64,000 bases of DNA from a gamma proteobacterium L18 (GTDB lineage: Bacteria; Pseudomonadota; Gammaproteobacteria; Pseudomonadales; Pseudomonadaceae). Both the position numbers and the translations under genes were made by a program. Positions 18,529 to 26,696 of this stretch are shown here, piece by piece; position 1 is the first letter of the stretch, and each line of letters opens with the position of its first letter. The notes beneath the pieces were generated by a model. It saw only the letters and a program-made list of their open reading frames with translations. It made no database searches and was not told the origin of the DNA. The stretch is from assembly GCA_000497835.1 (NCBI GenBank), contig KI547173.1, forward strand, positions 207,177-271,176, written 5' to 3'.

Positions 18529-19491
18529 ATGTCCGAGATCATACAACTTAGCGCAGAGGTGCCGTCCGATTTGGGCGGCCAACGCCTCGATCAAGTCGCC
18601 GCACAATTGTTCGCCGAGCACTCGCGCTCGCGCCTATCCGCCTGGATCAAAGAAGGCCGCCTCACCGTGGACGGTGACGTGCTGCGCCCGCGTGACATCG
18701 TTCACGGCGGCGCCATCCTGGCCCTTACCGCCGAACAGGAAGCCCAGGGCGAGTGGATCGCCCAGGACATCGAGCTGGACATCGTCTACGAAGACGACGA
18801 CATCCTGGTCATCAACAAGCCTGCGGGCCTGGTGGTGCACCCGGCTGCCGGCCACGCCGATGGCACCCTGCTCAACGCCTTGCTGCACCACGTGCCGGAC
18901 ATCATCAATGTCCCGCGCGCCGGTATCGTGCACCGCCTGGACAAGGACACCACGGGCCTGATGGTGGTCGCCAAGACCATCCAGGCGCAGACCAAGCTGG
19001 TTGCCCAGCTGCAAAGCCGTACCGTCAGTCGGATTTATGAGTGCATCGTGATTGGCGTAGTGACCGCCGGGGGCAAGATCAACGCCCCCATCGGCCGCCA
19101 CGGCCAGCAGCGCCAGCGCATGGCGGTGATGGAGGGCGGCAAACAGGCCGTCAGCCATTACCGCGTGCTGGAGCGTTTCCGTTCCCACACCCACGTACGG
19201 GTGAAACTGGAAACCGGTCGTACCCACCAGATCCGCGTGCACATGTCGCACATCAACTTCCCGTTGGTGGGTGACCAGGCCTACGGTGGCCGCTTCCGTA
19301 TTCCGCCAGCTGCCAACCCCAGCATGGTCGAAGCGCTGAAGACCTTCCCGCGCCAGGCGCTGCACGCCCGCTTCCTGGAACTGGAACACCCGACCACCGG
19401 TGAGCGCATGAGCTGGGAATCGCCACTGCCTGACGATTTCGTCTGGCTGCTGTCGCTGCTCAAGCAGGACCGCGAGGCGTTCATCGGGTGA
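18529..19491 (+). CDS. rluD: 23S rRNA pseudouridine(1911/1915/1917) synthase RluD
   Basis: 320 residues. N-terminal S4 RNA-binding domain (GGQRLDQVAAQLFAEHSRSRL) and the RluA-family catalytic domain with HRLDKDTTGLMVVAKT, whose Asp is the catalytic nucleophile; GRTHQIRVHM follows. Modifies helix 69 of 23S rRNA. ATG 18529 chosen; the earlier in-frame ATG at 18445 adds an unlikely leader. It overlaps pgeF by 4 nt (GTGA), a conserved pairing. Confidence 0.93.
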   Translation: MSEIIQLSAEVPSDLGGQRLDQVAAQLFAEHSRSRLSAWIKEGRLTVDGDVLRPRDIVHGGAILALTAEQEAQGEWIAQDIELDIVYEDDDILVINKPAGLVVHPAAGHADGTLLNALLHHVPDIINVPRAGIVHRLDKDTTGLMVVAKTIQAQTKLVAQLQSRTVSRIYECIVIGVVTAGGKINAPIGRHGQQRQRMAVMEGGKQAVSHYRVLERFRSHTHVRVKLETGRTHQIRVHMSHINFPLVGDQAYGGRFRIPPAANPSMVEALKTFPRQALHARFLELEHPTTGERMSWESPLPDDFVWLLSLLKQDREAFIG

Positions 19492-20222
19492 GTACCGTGA
19501 TGCAGGACCTGATTTTTCCCGATTGGCCGGCACCGGCCAGTGTGAAGGCCTGCGTCACCACGCGAGAGGGCGGCGTCAGCGCCGCGCCTTTCCAGTCTTT
19601 CAATCTGGGTGACCACGTGGGCGACAGCCCGGCCGCGGTCGCCGAGAATCGCCGGCGCCTGACCGAGGCGTTCGGCATTGAGCCTGCGTGGCTCAAGCAG
19701 GTGCACGGCATCACCGTGGCCCATGCCGACCCGGCAGTAATTGCCGAAGCCGACGCCAGCTGGACCTCGACGCCGGGCATCGCCTGCACGGTGATGACCG
19801 CCGACTGCCTGCCTGCGCTGTTCTGCGACCGCGCCGGCACCCGTGTGGCCGCGGCCCATGCCGGCTGGCGCGGGCTGGCGGGCGGGGTGCTGGAGGCCAC
19901 GGTCGAAAGCCTTGGCGTGCCGGCCAGCGAGATTCTGGTCTGGCTGGGCCCGGCCATCGGCCCGCGCAATTTCGAGGTGGGGGCCGAGGTGCGTGACATC
20001 TTCATGGCCAGCCACCCGCAGACGGCTGAGGCGTTCGTGCCGGGCGCCCTGCCTGGCAAGTACCTGGCCGACATCTATGCCCTGGCGCGCCTGCGCCTGG
20101 CGGCGGTGGGCATCACGGCCGTGTATGGCGGTGGTGAATGCACCATCGAGGATCTACGCTACTTCTCTTACCGGCGTGCGCCGCAGACGGGGCGCTTTGC
20201 TTCGTTGATTTGGCTGGAGTAG
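19488..20222 (+). CDS. pgeF: Purine nucleoside phosphorylase / peptidoglycan editing factor PgeF (YfiH)
   Basis: 244 residues. Multicopper-polyphenol-oxidase-like fold (DUF152/YfiH) with the metal-binding motifs QVHG, TADCLP and AAAHAGWRGL, and GPAIGPRNFEVG. Family members have been linked to removal of mis-incorporated L-Ser from muropeptide precursors and to purine nucleoside phosphorolysis. The start is a GTG at 19488 overlapping the rluD stop; ATG 19500 is the alternative. Followed directly by a REP pair. Confidence 0.9.
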   Translation: MSTVMQDLIFPDWPAPASVKACVTTREGGVSAAPFQSFNLGDHVGDSPAAVAENRRRLTEAFGIEPAWLKQVHGITVAHADPAVIAEADASWTSTPGIACTVMTADCLPALFCDRAGTRVAAAHAGWRGLAGGVLEATVESLGVPASEILVWLGPAIGPRNFEVGAEVRDIFMASHPQTAEAFVPGALPGKYLADIYALARLRLAAVGITAVYGGGECTIEDLRYFSYRRAPQTGRFASLIWLE

Positions 20223-20307
20223 TGGGAGCGGGCTCTGCCCGCGAATGTGCCACCGCCTAACTGCTGGAGTACGCGGTGTCCTTTTCGCGGGCAGAGCCCA
20301 CTCCCAC
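20222..20307. repeat. REP pair after pgeF
   Basis: GTGGGAGCGGGCTCTGCCCG on the left, and the inverted copy ending GCCCACTCCCAC on the right, starting at the pgeF stop codon. A short third-type REP (TGTGGGACCGAGCGAAGCTC, 20331-20355) follows. Confidence 0.85.
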
Positions 20308-20397
20308 AACTAATTCCAAATGTGATCCCTTGTGGGACCGAGCGAAGCTCGGGAACCAGGCGCCACCGATCTCATGACCTGGGTCAAGCCCCTGCCG

Positions 20398-20425
20398 CTT
20401 GAATCTTGAACAATCCCCCCCATCT
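20398..20425 (+). promoter_or_regulatory. Sigma32 (RpoH) heat-shock promoter of clpB
   Basis: CTTGAA (20398-20403), a 13-nt spacer, then CCCCATCTA (20417-20425). This matches the RpoH consensus (CTTGAA / CCCCATNT) and lies about 75 nt upstream of clpB, an expected sigma32 target. Confidence 0.8.
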
Positions 20426-20501
20426 ATATCGGTATCTCAGGCAGGTTTTTCGTCATCAGGTGTGTCCATCGCTCCGGCCTGCCCCTATAGGAAGGTGACT
20501 C

Positions 20502-23066
20502 ATGCGTATAGACCGTTTGACCAGCAAGCTACAGTTGGCGCTCTCCGATTCCCAATCCCTGGCCGTTGGCATGGACCATCCGGCCATCGAGCCTGCGCAT
20601 TTGATGCAGGCGTTGCTCGATCAGCAGGGCGGTTCCATCAAGCCCCTGCTGATGCAGACCGGCTTTGATGTAAACAGCCTGCGCAAGGAGTTGAGCAAAG
20701 AGCTCGACCGCTTGCCGAAAATCCAGAACCCCACCGGCGACGTCAATATGTCCCAGGACCTGGCGCGCCTGCTCAACCAGGCCGACCGCCTGGCGCAGCA
20801 GAAGGGCGACCAGTTCATCTCCAGCGAGCTGGTGCTGCTGGCGGCCATGGACGAGAACAGCAAGCTGGGCAAGTTGTTGCTAGGGCAGGGCGTGAGCAAG
20901 AAAGCCCTGGAAAACGCCATCAACAACCTGCGCGGCGGCGATGCGGTGAATGACGCCAACGCCGAAGACACGCGCAAGACCCTGGAAAAATACACCGTCG
21001 ACCTGACCAAGCGCGCCGAAGAAGGCAAGCTGGACCCGGTGATTGGCCGTGACGACGAAATCCGCCGCACCATCCAGGTGTTGCAGCGCCGCACCAAGAA
21101 CAACCCCGTGCTGATCGGCGAGCCTGGCGTGGGTAAAACCGCCATCGCCGAAGGCCTGGCCCAGCGCATCATCAACGGCGAAGTGCCGGACGGCCTGCGC
21201 GGTAAGCGCCTGTTGTCCCTGGACATGGGCGCGCTGATTGCCGGTGCCAAGTTCCGTGGCGAGTTCGAAGAGCGCCTCAAGGGCGTGCTCAATGACCTGG
21301 CCAAACAGGACGGCCAAGTCATTCTGTTCATCGACGAACTGCATACCATGGTCGGTGCCGGCAAAGGCGAGGGCTCCATGGACGCCGGCAACATGCTCAA
21401 GCCAGCCCTGGCCCGTGGCGAGCTGCACTGCGTGGGCGCCACCACCCTGAACGAGTACCGCCAATATATAGAGAAGGACGCGGCCCTTGAGCGGCGCTTC
21501 CAGAAAGTGCTGGTGGACGAGCCGAGCGAAGAGGACACCATCGCCATTCTGCGCGGCCTGAAAGAGCGCTATGAAGTGCACCACAAGGTGGCCATCACCG
21601 ACGGCGCGATCATTGCCGCGGCCAAGCTCAGTCATCGCTATATCACCGATCGCCAGCTGCCGGACAAGGCCATCGACCTGATCGACGAAGCCGCCAGCCG
21701 CATCCGCATGGAGATCGACTCCAAGCCCGAGGTACTCGACCGCCTGGAGCGTCGCCTGATTCAACTGAAGGTCGAATCCCAGGCCCTCAAGAAGGAAGAC
21801 GACGAAGCGGCGATCAAGCGTCTGGAGAAACTGACCGAGGAAATCACTCGCCTTGAGCGCGAATACGCGGACCTGGAAGAAATCTGGACCTCGGAAAAGG
21901 CTGAGGTGCAGGGCTCGGCACAGATCCAGCAGAAGATCGAACAGTCGCGCCAGGAGCTGGAAGCGGCCCGCCGTCGCGGCGACCTCAACCGCATGGCCGA
22001 GCTGCAATACGGGGTAATCCCGGACCTGGAGCGCAGCCTGCAGATGGTTGACCAGCACGGCAAGAGCGACAACCAGTTGCTGCGCAGCAAGGTCACCGAG
22101 GAAGAGATTGCCGAAGTGGTGTCGAAGTGGACCGGCATCCCGGTCTCGAAAATGCTTGAAGGCGAGCGCGAGAAGCTGTTGAAGATGGAAAGCCTGCTGC
22201 ACCAGCGCGTGATCGGCCAAGACGAGGCCGTGGTGGCCGTGGCCAATGCCGTGCGGCGTTCGCGTGCGGGGCTGGCGGACCCGAATCGCCCCAGCGGCTC
22301 GTTCATGTTCCTGGGCCCTACCGGCGTGGGCAAGACCGAGCTGTGCAAGGCGCTGGCCGAGTTCCTCTTTGATACCGAAGAGGCCATGGTGCGTATCGAC
22401 ATGTCCGAGTTCATGGAGAAACACTCGGTGGCTCGCCTGATCGGTGCGCCTCCGGGCTACGTCGGTTATGAAGAGGGCGGCTACCTGACCGAAGCCGTGC
22501 GTCGCAAGCCATACTCGGTGGTGTTGCTGGATGAGGTAGAGAAGGCGCACCCGGATGTGTTCAACGTGCTGCTGCAAGTGCTGGACGACGGTCGCCTGAC
22601 CGACAATCAGGGCCGCACCGTGGACTTCCGCAACACCGTGATCGTGATGACCTCCAACCTGGGCTCCACGCAGATCCAGGAACTGGTGGGCGACCGCGAG
22701 GCACAGCGCGCGGCGGTGATGGATGCGGTGAGCTCGCACTTCCGTCCGGAGTTCATCAACCGTATCGACGAAGTGGTGGTGTTCGATGCACTGGCTCGTG
22801 ACCAGATCGCCGGCATCACGCAAATCCAGCTGGGCCGCCTGCGCAGCCGTCTGGCCGAGCGTGACCTGAGCCTGGTGCTGAGCGATGAGGCGTTGGACAA
22901 GCTGATCGCCGTTGGTTACGACCCGGTGTATGGCGCGCGGCCGCTCAAGCGCGCTATCCAGCGCTGGATCGAGAACCCGCTGGCACAACTGATCCTGTCC
23001 GGGCAGTTCCTGCCGGGCACCACTGTGACTGCCAGCGTGGCTGACGACGAAATCGTCTTCGCTTAA
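20502..23066 (+). CDS. clpB: ClpB protein disaggregase
   Basis: 854 residues, full length. N-terminal Clp repeat domain, AAA-1 with GEPGVGKTA (about residue 205), the coiled-coil middle domain (about 405-525), and AAA-2 with GPTGVGKTE (about 605). Hexameric ATPase that threads aggregated proteins together with DnaK. ATG 20502 follows AGGAAGGTGACTC. No ClpP-binding loop, as expected for ClpB. Single-gene unit behind a sigma32-like promoter, ended by a REP pair. Confidence 0.96.
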   Translation: MRIDRLTSKLQLALSDSQSLAVGMDHPAIEPAHLMQALLDQQGGSIKPLLMQTGFDVNSLRKELSKELDRLPKIQNPTGDVNMSQDLARLLNQADRLAQQKGDQFISSELVLLAAMDENSKLGKLLLGQGVSKKALENAINNLRGGDAVNDANAEDTRKTLEKYTVDLTKRAEEGKLDPVIGRDDEIRRTIQVLQRRTKNNPVLIGEPGVGKTAIAEGLAQRIINGEVPDGLRGKRLLSLDMGALIAGAKFRGEFEERLKGVLNDLAKQDGQVILFIDELHTMVGAGKGEGSMDAGNMLKPALARGELHCVGATTLNEYRQYIEKDAALERRFQKVLVDEPSEEDTIAILRGLKERYEVHHKVAITDGAIIAAAKLSHRYITDRQLPDKAIDLIDEAASRIRMEIDSKPEVLDRLERRLIQLKVESQALKKEDDEAAIKRLEKLTEEITRLEREYADLEEIWTSEKAEVQGSAQIQQKIEQSRQELEAARRRGDLNRMAELQYGVIPDLERSLQMVDQHGKSDNQLLRSKVTEEEIAEVVSKWTGIPVSKMLEGEREKLLKMESLLHQRVIGQDEAVVAVANAVRRSRAGLADPNRPSGSFMFLGPTGVGKTELCKALAEFLFDTEEAMVRIDMSEFMEKHSVARLIGAPPGYVGYEEGGYLTEAVRRKPYSVVLLDEVEKAHPDVFNVLLQVLDDGRLTDNQGRTVDFRNTVIVMTSNLGSTQIQELVGDREAQRAAVMDAVSSHFRPEFINRIDEVVVFDALARDQIAGITQIQLGRLRSRLAERDLSLVLSDEALDKLIAVGYDPVYGARPLKRAIQRWIENPLAQLILSGQFLPGTTVTASVADDEIVFA

Positions 23067-23078
23067 TGGCACCCGATT

Positions 23079-23165
23079 GTGGGAGCGGGCTCTGCCCGCG
23101 AAGCAGACGCCGCGGTAATTCAGAGGGTTCGCGTCGTGCTTTTCGCGGGCAGAGCCCGCTCCCAC
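23079..23165. repeat. REP pair after clpB
   Basis: GTGGGAGCGGGCTCTGCCCG at 23080 and its exact inverted counterpart ending CCCGCTCCCAC at 23165, 13 nt after the clpB stop. No gene lies between here and the tRNA cluster; the remaining space (23166-23479) holds the tRNA promoter and leader. Confidence 0.85.
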
Positions 23166-23337
23166 GGTCGTTTTCAGTGGGGGAGCAAAAAAATTTGAGC
23201 TAAATGCATGTTTCTATTTGCATTTCTCAAAAAGGTTGAGTAAAGTTCGCCTCGCTGTAACGGCAACCCACAGACGCCAGCAACACCGGGGTCTGAAAAA
23301 TAGTTTGAAATTCAGTAAGTTGAATGAAAATTAGGGG

Positions 23338-23365
23338 TTGACAAGGGTTTTGAAGGATGTAGAAT
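23338..23365 (+). promoter_or_regulatory. Sigma70 promoter of the tRNA cluster
   Basis: Perfect -35 TTGACA (23338-23343), a 16-nt spacer, and -10 TAGAAT (23360-23365), followed by a GC-rich discriminator (AGCGCGCC) typical of stringently controlled stable-RNA promoters. It is about 110 nt before tRNA-Asn. Confidence 0.85.
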
Positions 23366-23479
23366 AGCGCGCCTCAGAGGCACTAACGCAGCGATGCGGG
23401 AAAGCCAAAGAGTTCAAGGCGGTAGTGATACAGCTTAGAAACTTGCAGTACTGAAATTGTTGCATCTGAAATTGATAGT

Positions 23480-23555
23480 TCCGTGATAGCTCAGTCGGTA
23501 GAGCAAATGACTGTTAATCATTGGGTCCCAGGTTCGAGTCCTGGTCACGGAGCCA
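23480..23555 (+). tRNA. tRNA-Asn (anticodon GTT)
   Basis: 76 nt with encoded CCA. Acceptor TCCGTGA pairs with TCACGGA; D arm TAGCTCAGTCGGTAGAGCA; anticodon loop CTGTTAA (GTT); T loop GGTTCGAGTCC. First of a four-tRNA cluster. Confidence 0.97.
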
Positions 23556-23565
23556 AATTTCATAT

Positions 23566-23642
23566 CGGGGTATAGCGCAGTCCGGTAGCGCGCCTGCTTT
23601 GGGAGCAGGATGTCAGGAGTTCGAATCCCCTTACCCCGACCA
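23566..23642 (+). tRNA. tRNA-Pro (anticodon TGG), copy 1
   Basis: 77 nt with CCA. Acceptor CGGGGTA / TACCCCG; anticodon loop TTTGGGA (TGG); T arm AGTTCGAATCC. Identical to the copy at 23821. Confidence 0.97.
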
Positions 23643-23647
23643 TTTTT

Positions 23648-23723
23648 GGGTCGTTAGCTCAGTTGGTAGAGCAGTTGGCTTTTAACCAATTGGTCGTAGG
23701 TTCGAGTCCCACACGACCCACCA
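23648..23723 (+). tRNA. tRNA-Lys (anticodon TTT)
   Basis: 76 nt with CCA. Acceptor GGGTCGT / ACGACCC; anticodon loop CTTTTAA (TTT); T loop GGTTCGAGTCC. Only 5 nt after tRNA-Pro, so processed from one precursor. Confidence 0.97.
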
Positions 23724-23787
23724 TTTTTGACTCCGGTTCGCTGGGTCAGATCTTAAAAAGACCTACCGAGTAACGTCGGTAGGCATC

Positions 23788-23817
23788 AAAAAAGGCGCCT
23801 TCTGGGTGCCTTTTTTG
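23788..23817 (+). terminator. Intrinsic terminator between tRNA-Lys and the second tRNA-Pro
   Basis: AAAAAAGGCGCC, a 5-nt loop, then GGTGCCTTTTTT: a GC stem flanked by A and T runs. It ends only 3 nt before the second tRNA-Pro, so that copy depends on read-through or its own promoter. Confidence 0.85.
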
Positions 23818-23820
23818 TAC

Positions 23821-23897
23821 CGGGGTATAGCGCAGTCCGGTAGCGCGCCTGCTTTGGGAGCAGGATGTCAGGAGTTCGAATCCCCTTACCCCGACCA
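23821..23897 (+). tRNA. tRNA-Pro (anticodon TGG), copy 2
   Basis: 77 nt, identical base for base to the copy at 23566-23642, including encoded CCA. It lies between two intrinsic terminators. Probably a local duplication. Confidence 0.97.
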
Positions 23898-23904
23898 TCT
23901 TCAG

Positions 23905-23937
23905 AAAAAAGGCGTCCCTTGTGGACGCCTTTTTTTA
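23905..23937 (+). terminator. Intrinsic terminator after the tRNA cluster
   Basis: Stem GGCGTCC / GGACGCC with a 5-nt loop, preceded by AAAAAA and followed by TTTTTTT. A short REP-like unit (TGTGGGACCGAGCGAAGCTC) follows at 23970-23994. Confidence 0.9.
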
Positions 23938-24009
23938 TGCCTGAAATATCGGTGCGCTGTGCAGTCCCCTGTGGGACCGAGCGAAGCTCGGGAAGCAGAC
24001 ACCGCCAAT

Positions 24010-24726
24010 CTAAACCCTGACCCGACTCCCCAACCGATACCGCGAAGACGGATGCACCAACCGCACATAGGTCACCGCCCGCTCCGCACTCCAGGTACGC
24101 CGCAACAACACCAGACACGCCTCATCCGTCTCCATCTGCAACAACCTGGCTTCTTCGTCGCTCGGATGCCCAGCCTCGACGATATGTTCCATCTCATCCG
24201 GCCGAATGACTTGCAGTAGATAGCTTGCCGGCTGCAATTGCGCGCCAAAGTCCTGCTCCAGCAATTTCGGGATCAGCTCCGGGTTGACGTAGCGATCCTC
24301 CAATTGCACCGGCACACCTTCTTCCAGGTGCACGCACAGCAGATGAAACACCGACGCGCCGGTGGCCAGCCCCATGGCCGCGGCAATGCCCATGGACGCC
24401 GCTTCACGCCCCATGTGCAGCATGCGGCATTCATAGCGATGGCCACGGGCGACAATTTCGTCGCCGATGTTGCTGATGCGCATCAGGTTGGACTGCGGCT
24501 TGTGCTCGGCCACGAAGGTGCCTACCCCATTGACCCGCACCAGCCGGCCTTCCTCGGCCAGCTCGCGCAGGGCGCGGTTGACGGTCATGCGTGACATGCC
24601 CAGGGTTTGCACCAATTGGTTTTCCGAAGCGATCAGGTCGCCGGGCTTCCAGTGCCCGGCGTGCACCTTGTTCAGCACAAAGTCCTTGGCGGTCTGATAC
24701 AGCGCCTGGGCGGGGCGACTGCTCAT
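24010..24726 (-). CDS. hutC: HutC, GntR-family histidine utilisation repressor
   Basis: 238 residues. N-terminal GntR winged helix (ENQLVQTLGMSRMTVNRALRELAEEGRLVRVNGVGTFVA) and a C-terminal UTRA ligand domain (about 90-230). HutC repressors respond to urocanate, the product of HutH. Start overlaps the hutH stop by 4 nt (ATGA), so the repressor is made from the operon it likely controls; a palindrome in the hutH promoter is the candidate operator. hutU, hutI and hutG are not adjacent here. Confidence 0.88.
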   Translation of the reverse strand: MSSRPAQALYQTAKDFVLNKVHAGHWKPGDLIASENQLVQTLGMSRMTVNRALRELAEEGRLVRVNGVGTFVAEHKPQSNLMRISNIGDEIVARGHRYECRMLHMGREAASMGIAAAMGLATGASVFHLLCVHLEEGVPVQLEDRYVNPELIPKLLEQDFGAQLQPASYLLQVIRPDEMEHIVEAGHPSDEEARLLQMETDEACLVLLRRTWSAERAVTYVRLVHPSSRYRLGSRVRV

Positions 24727-26258
24727 GCTTCGTACAGCTCGCCGAACGCTAGCCAGCGGCCGAATACACCATCCTCGACCCAGCTGCGGGCAGCGGCGAT
24801 ATCGGGGGCGAAGTAGCGATCTTCATCGTAGTGGGCCACGCCTTCGCGAATGAAACTCATCACCTCGGTCAGTTTCGGCGAGGTTTTCAGCGGCGCCAGC
24901 AGGTCGATGCCTTGGGCGGCGCCGAGCAATTCGATGGCGACCACGGCGCTGCTGTTACCGGCCATGTCCAGCAGGCGGCGGCCGGCGAAGGTGGCCATGG
25001 ACACGTGGTCTTCCTGGTTGGCGGACGTGGGCAGGCTATCGATGGACGCTGGGTGCGCCAGGGTCTTGTTTTCCGAGGCCAGGGCGGCGGCGGTGACCTG
25101 GGCGATCATGAAGCCGGAGTTCAGGCCGCCTTCGCGCACCAGGAAGGCGGGCAGGCCGGACAGGGCTGGGTCTACCAGTTGCGCAGTACGGCGTTCCGAC
25201 AGCGCGCCGATTTCCGAGATGGCCAGGGCCAGCACGTCAGCGGCCATGGCCACCGGTTCTGCGTGGAAGTTGCCACCCGACAGCACGTCGCCGTCGGCGC
25301 TGAAGACCAGTGGGTTGTCAGACACGGCATTGGCTTCGCGCAGGAACACGCCGGCGGCAAAGCGCATGTGATCCAGGCAGGCGCCCATTACCTGTGGCTG
25401 GCAGCGTAGGGAGTAGGGGTCTTGCACGCGTTTGCAGTCGGCGTGGGACTGGCGGATCTCGCTGGTGGTGCCCAGCAGATCACGGTAATAGGCGGCCGCC
25501 GCGATTTGCCCCGGCTGGCCACGCACGGCCTGGATGCGCGAGTCGAACGGCACGGCAGAGCCTTTCAGGGCTTCCACGGTCAGGCTGCCGGCTACCACGG
25601 CGGCGCTGAACAGCTTCTCGGCGGCGAACAGGCCGCGCAGGGCCAGGGCGGTGGACACTTGGGTGCCGTTGATCAGCGCCAGGCCTTCCTTGGGTCCCAG
25701 TTCCAGCGGTTTCATCCCGGCGATTGCCAGACCCTCCACGGCATCCATTTCGCGGCCTTCGTGGCGCACGCGGCCTACACCGATCAGTACTGCCGACATA
25801 TGGGCCAGCGGCGCCAGGTCGCCGGAGGCGCCGACCGAACCCTGGGACGGAATGCACGGGAACACTTTGGCGGTATAGAGGCTGCGCAATGCCTCGATCA
25901 GTTCCCAGCGCACACCGGAAAAGCCGCGGGCCAGCGAAGCCACTTTCAGCGCCATGATCAGGCCGACACTGGCGTCATCCAGCAGCGGGCCGGTGCCGGT
26001 GCAGTGGGACAGCAGCAGGTTGCGCTGCAGTTTTGCCAATTTGTCGGTGGCGATCGACGTGCGGGCCAGTAGGCCGAAACCGGTGTTGATGCCGTAAACG
26101 GTGCGTTCATTGGCGATGATCTGGCTGACAGTGTTGGCGCTGGCCGCCACCACATCCCTGGCCGACGCGTCGAGCTCGAAGGGAGCCTGGTGCTGATAGA
26201 TGGCGCGCAGTTGGTCGAGGTCGAAATGGCCGGGCAGGATGTGCAGGGTGGCGGGCAT
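24723..26258 (-). CDS. hutH: Histidine ammonia-lyase
   Basis: 511 residues, normal length. Converts L-histidine to urocanate and ammonia. The Ala-Ser-Gly triad that forms the MIO prosthetic group is in GSVGASGDLAPL (about residues 144-146). Also YGINTGFGLL near the N-terminus, and NPLVF and NQEDHVSMA later. Upstream gene of a two-gene operon with hutC. Confidence 0.94.
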   Translation of the reverse strand: MPATLHILPGHFDLDQLRAIYQHQAPFELDASARDVVAASANTVSQIIANERTVYGINTGFGLLARTSIATDKLAKLQRNLLLSHCTGTGPLLDDASVGLIMALKVASLARGFSGVRWELIEALRSLYTAKVFPCIPSQGSVGASGDLAPLAHMSAVLIGVGRVRHEGREMDAVEGLAIAGMKPLELGPKEGLALINGTQVSTALALRGLFAAEKLFSAAVVAGSLTVEALKGSAVPFDSRIQAVRGQPGQIAAAAYYRDLLGTTSEIRQSHADCKRVQDPYSLRCQPQVMGACLDHMRFAAGVFLREANAVSDNPLVFSADGDVLSGGNFHAEPVAMAADVLALAISEIGALSERRTAQLVDPALSGLPAFLVREGGLNSGFMIAQVTAAALASENKTLAHPASIDSLPTSANQEDHVSMATFAGRRLLDMAGNSSAVVAIELLGAAQGIDLLAPLKTSPKLTEVMSFIREGVAHYDEDRYFAPDIAAARSWVEDGVFGRWLAFGELYEA

Positions 26259-26292
26259 GGCGGTGTCCTGGTGTCAGGTTGAGAGTGGAGCT

Positions 26293-26321
26293 ATATAAGC
26301 CTGTATATACAGGTATAGCAA
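26293..26321 (-). promoter_or_regulatory. hutHC promoter with operator in the spacer
   Basis: On the minus strand: -35 TTGCTA (26321-26316), exactly 17 nt, -10 TTATAT (26298-26293). The spacer contains the perfect 14-bp palindrome CCTGTATATACAGG (26300-26313), similar to TGTAnnTACA-type HutC operators. A repressor bound here would block RNA polymerase directly. Located about 35 nt upstream of hutH. Confidence 0.75.
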
Positions 26322-26390
26322 GCACTCTGTCGCCGGTAAAGCGCAGCCTGTCGCAAATAAGACGGCAGCTGCCTTGAAACGGCGTGGTCT

Positions 26391-26570
26391 GCATCGCGAC
26401 CAAGGTCGGCTCCTACGCCGTCCGTGGTAGGAGTCGGCCTTGGCCGCGATGCAGGCGACGCCGTCCTGTAGCAGCAACTGTCTGTGGGAGCGGGTTCTAC
26501 CCGCGAAAAGCACACCGCGGCGTATCAGGAAGTCCGCATGCCCTTCTTCGCGGGTAGAACCCGCTCCCAC
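26391..26570. repeat. Composite REP cluster (long hairpin plus REP pair)
   Basis: 26391-26452 is a long near-perfect hairpin, GCATCGCGACCAAGGTCGGC ... GGCCTTGGCCGCGATGC; 26484-26570 is an inverted REP doublet (GTGGGAGCGGGTTCTACCCG and reverse). More dyads (GTAGCTGCCGAAGGC, CGGCCTGCGGCCGCTGCTAC) run on to about 26690. The same long hairpin recurs at 52144-52205. No gene between hutH and ndh. Confidence 0.85.
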
Positions 26571-26696
26571 AGGGCGTTGTGTAGCTGCCGAAGGCTGCGT
26601 TGCGGCAAGCGTGGGGTGTCAGAAAGTACGCGGGAGGGAGTGACGCGGCCTGCGGCCGCTGCTACAGGGTAGCGGCGGCCGCAGGTTGGGGTGGGG

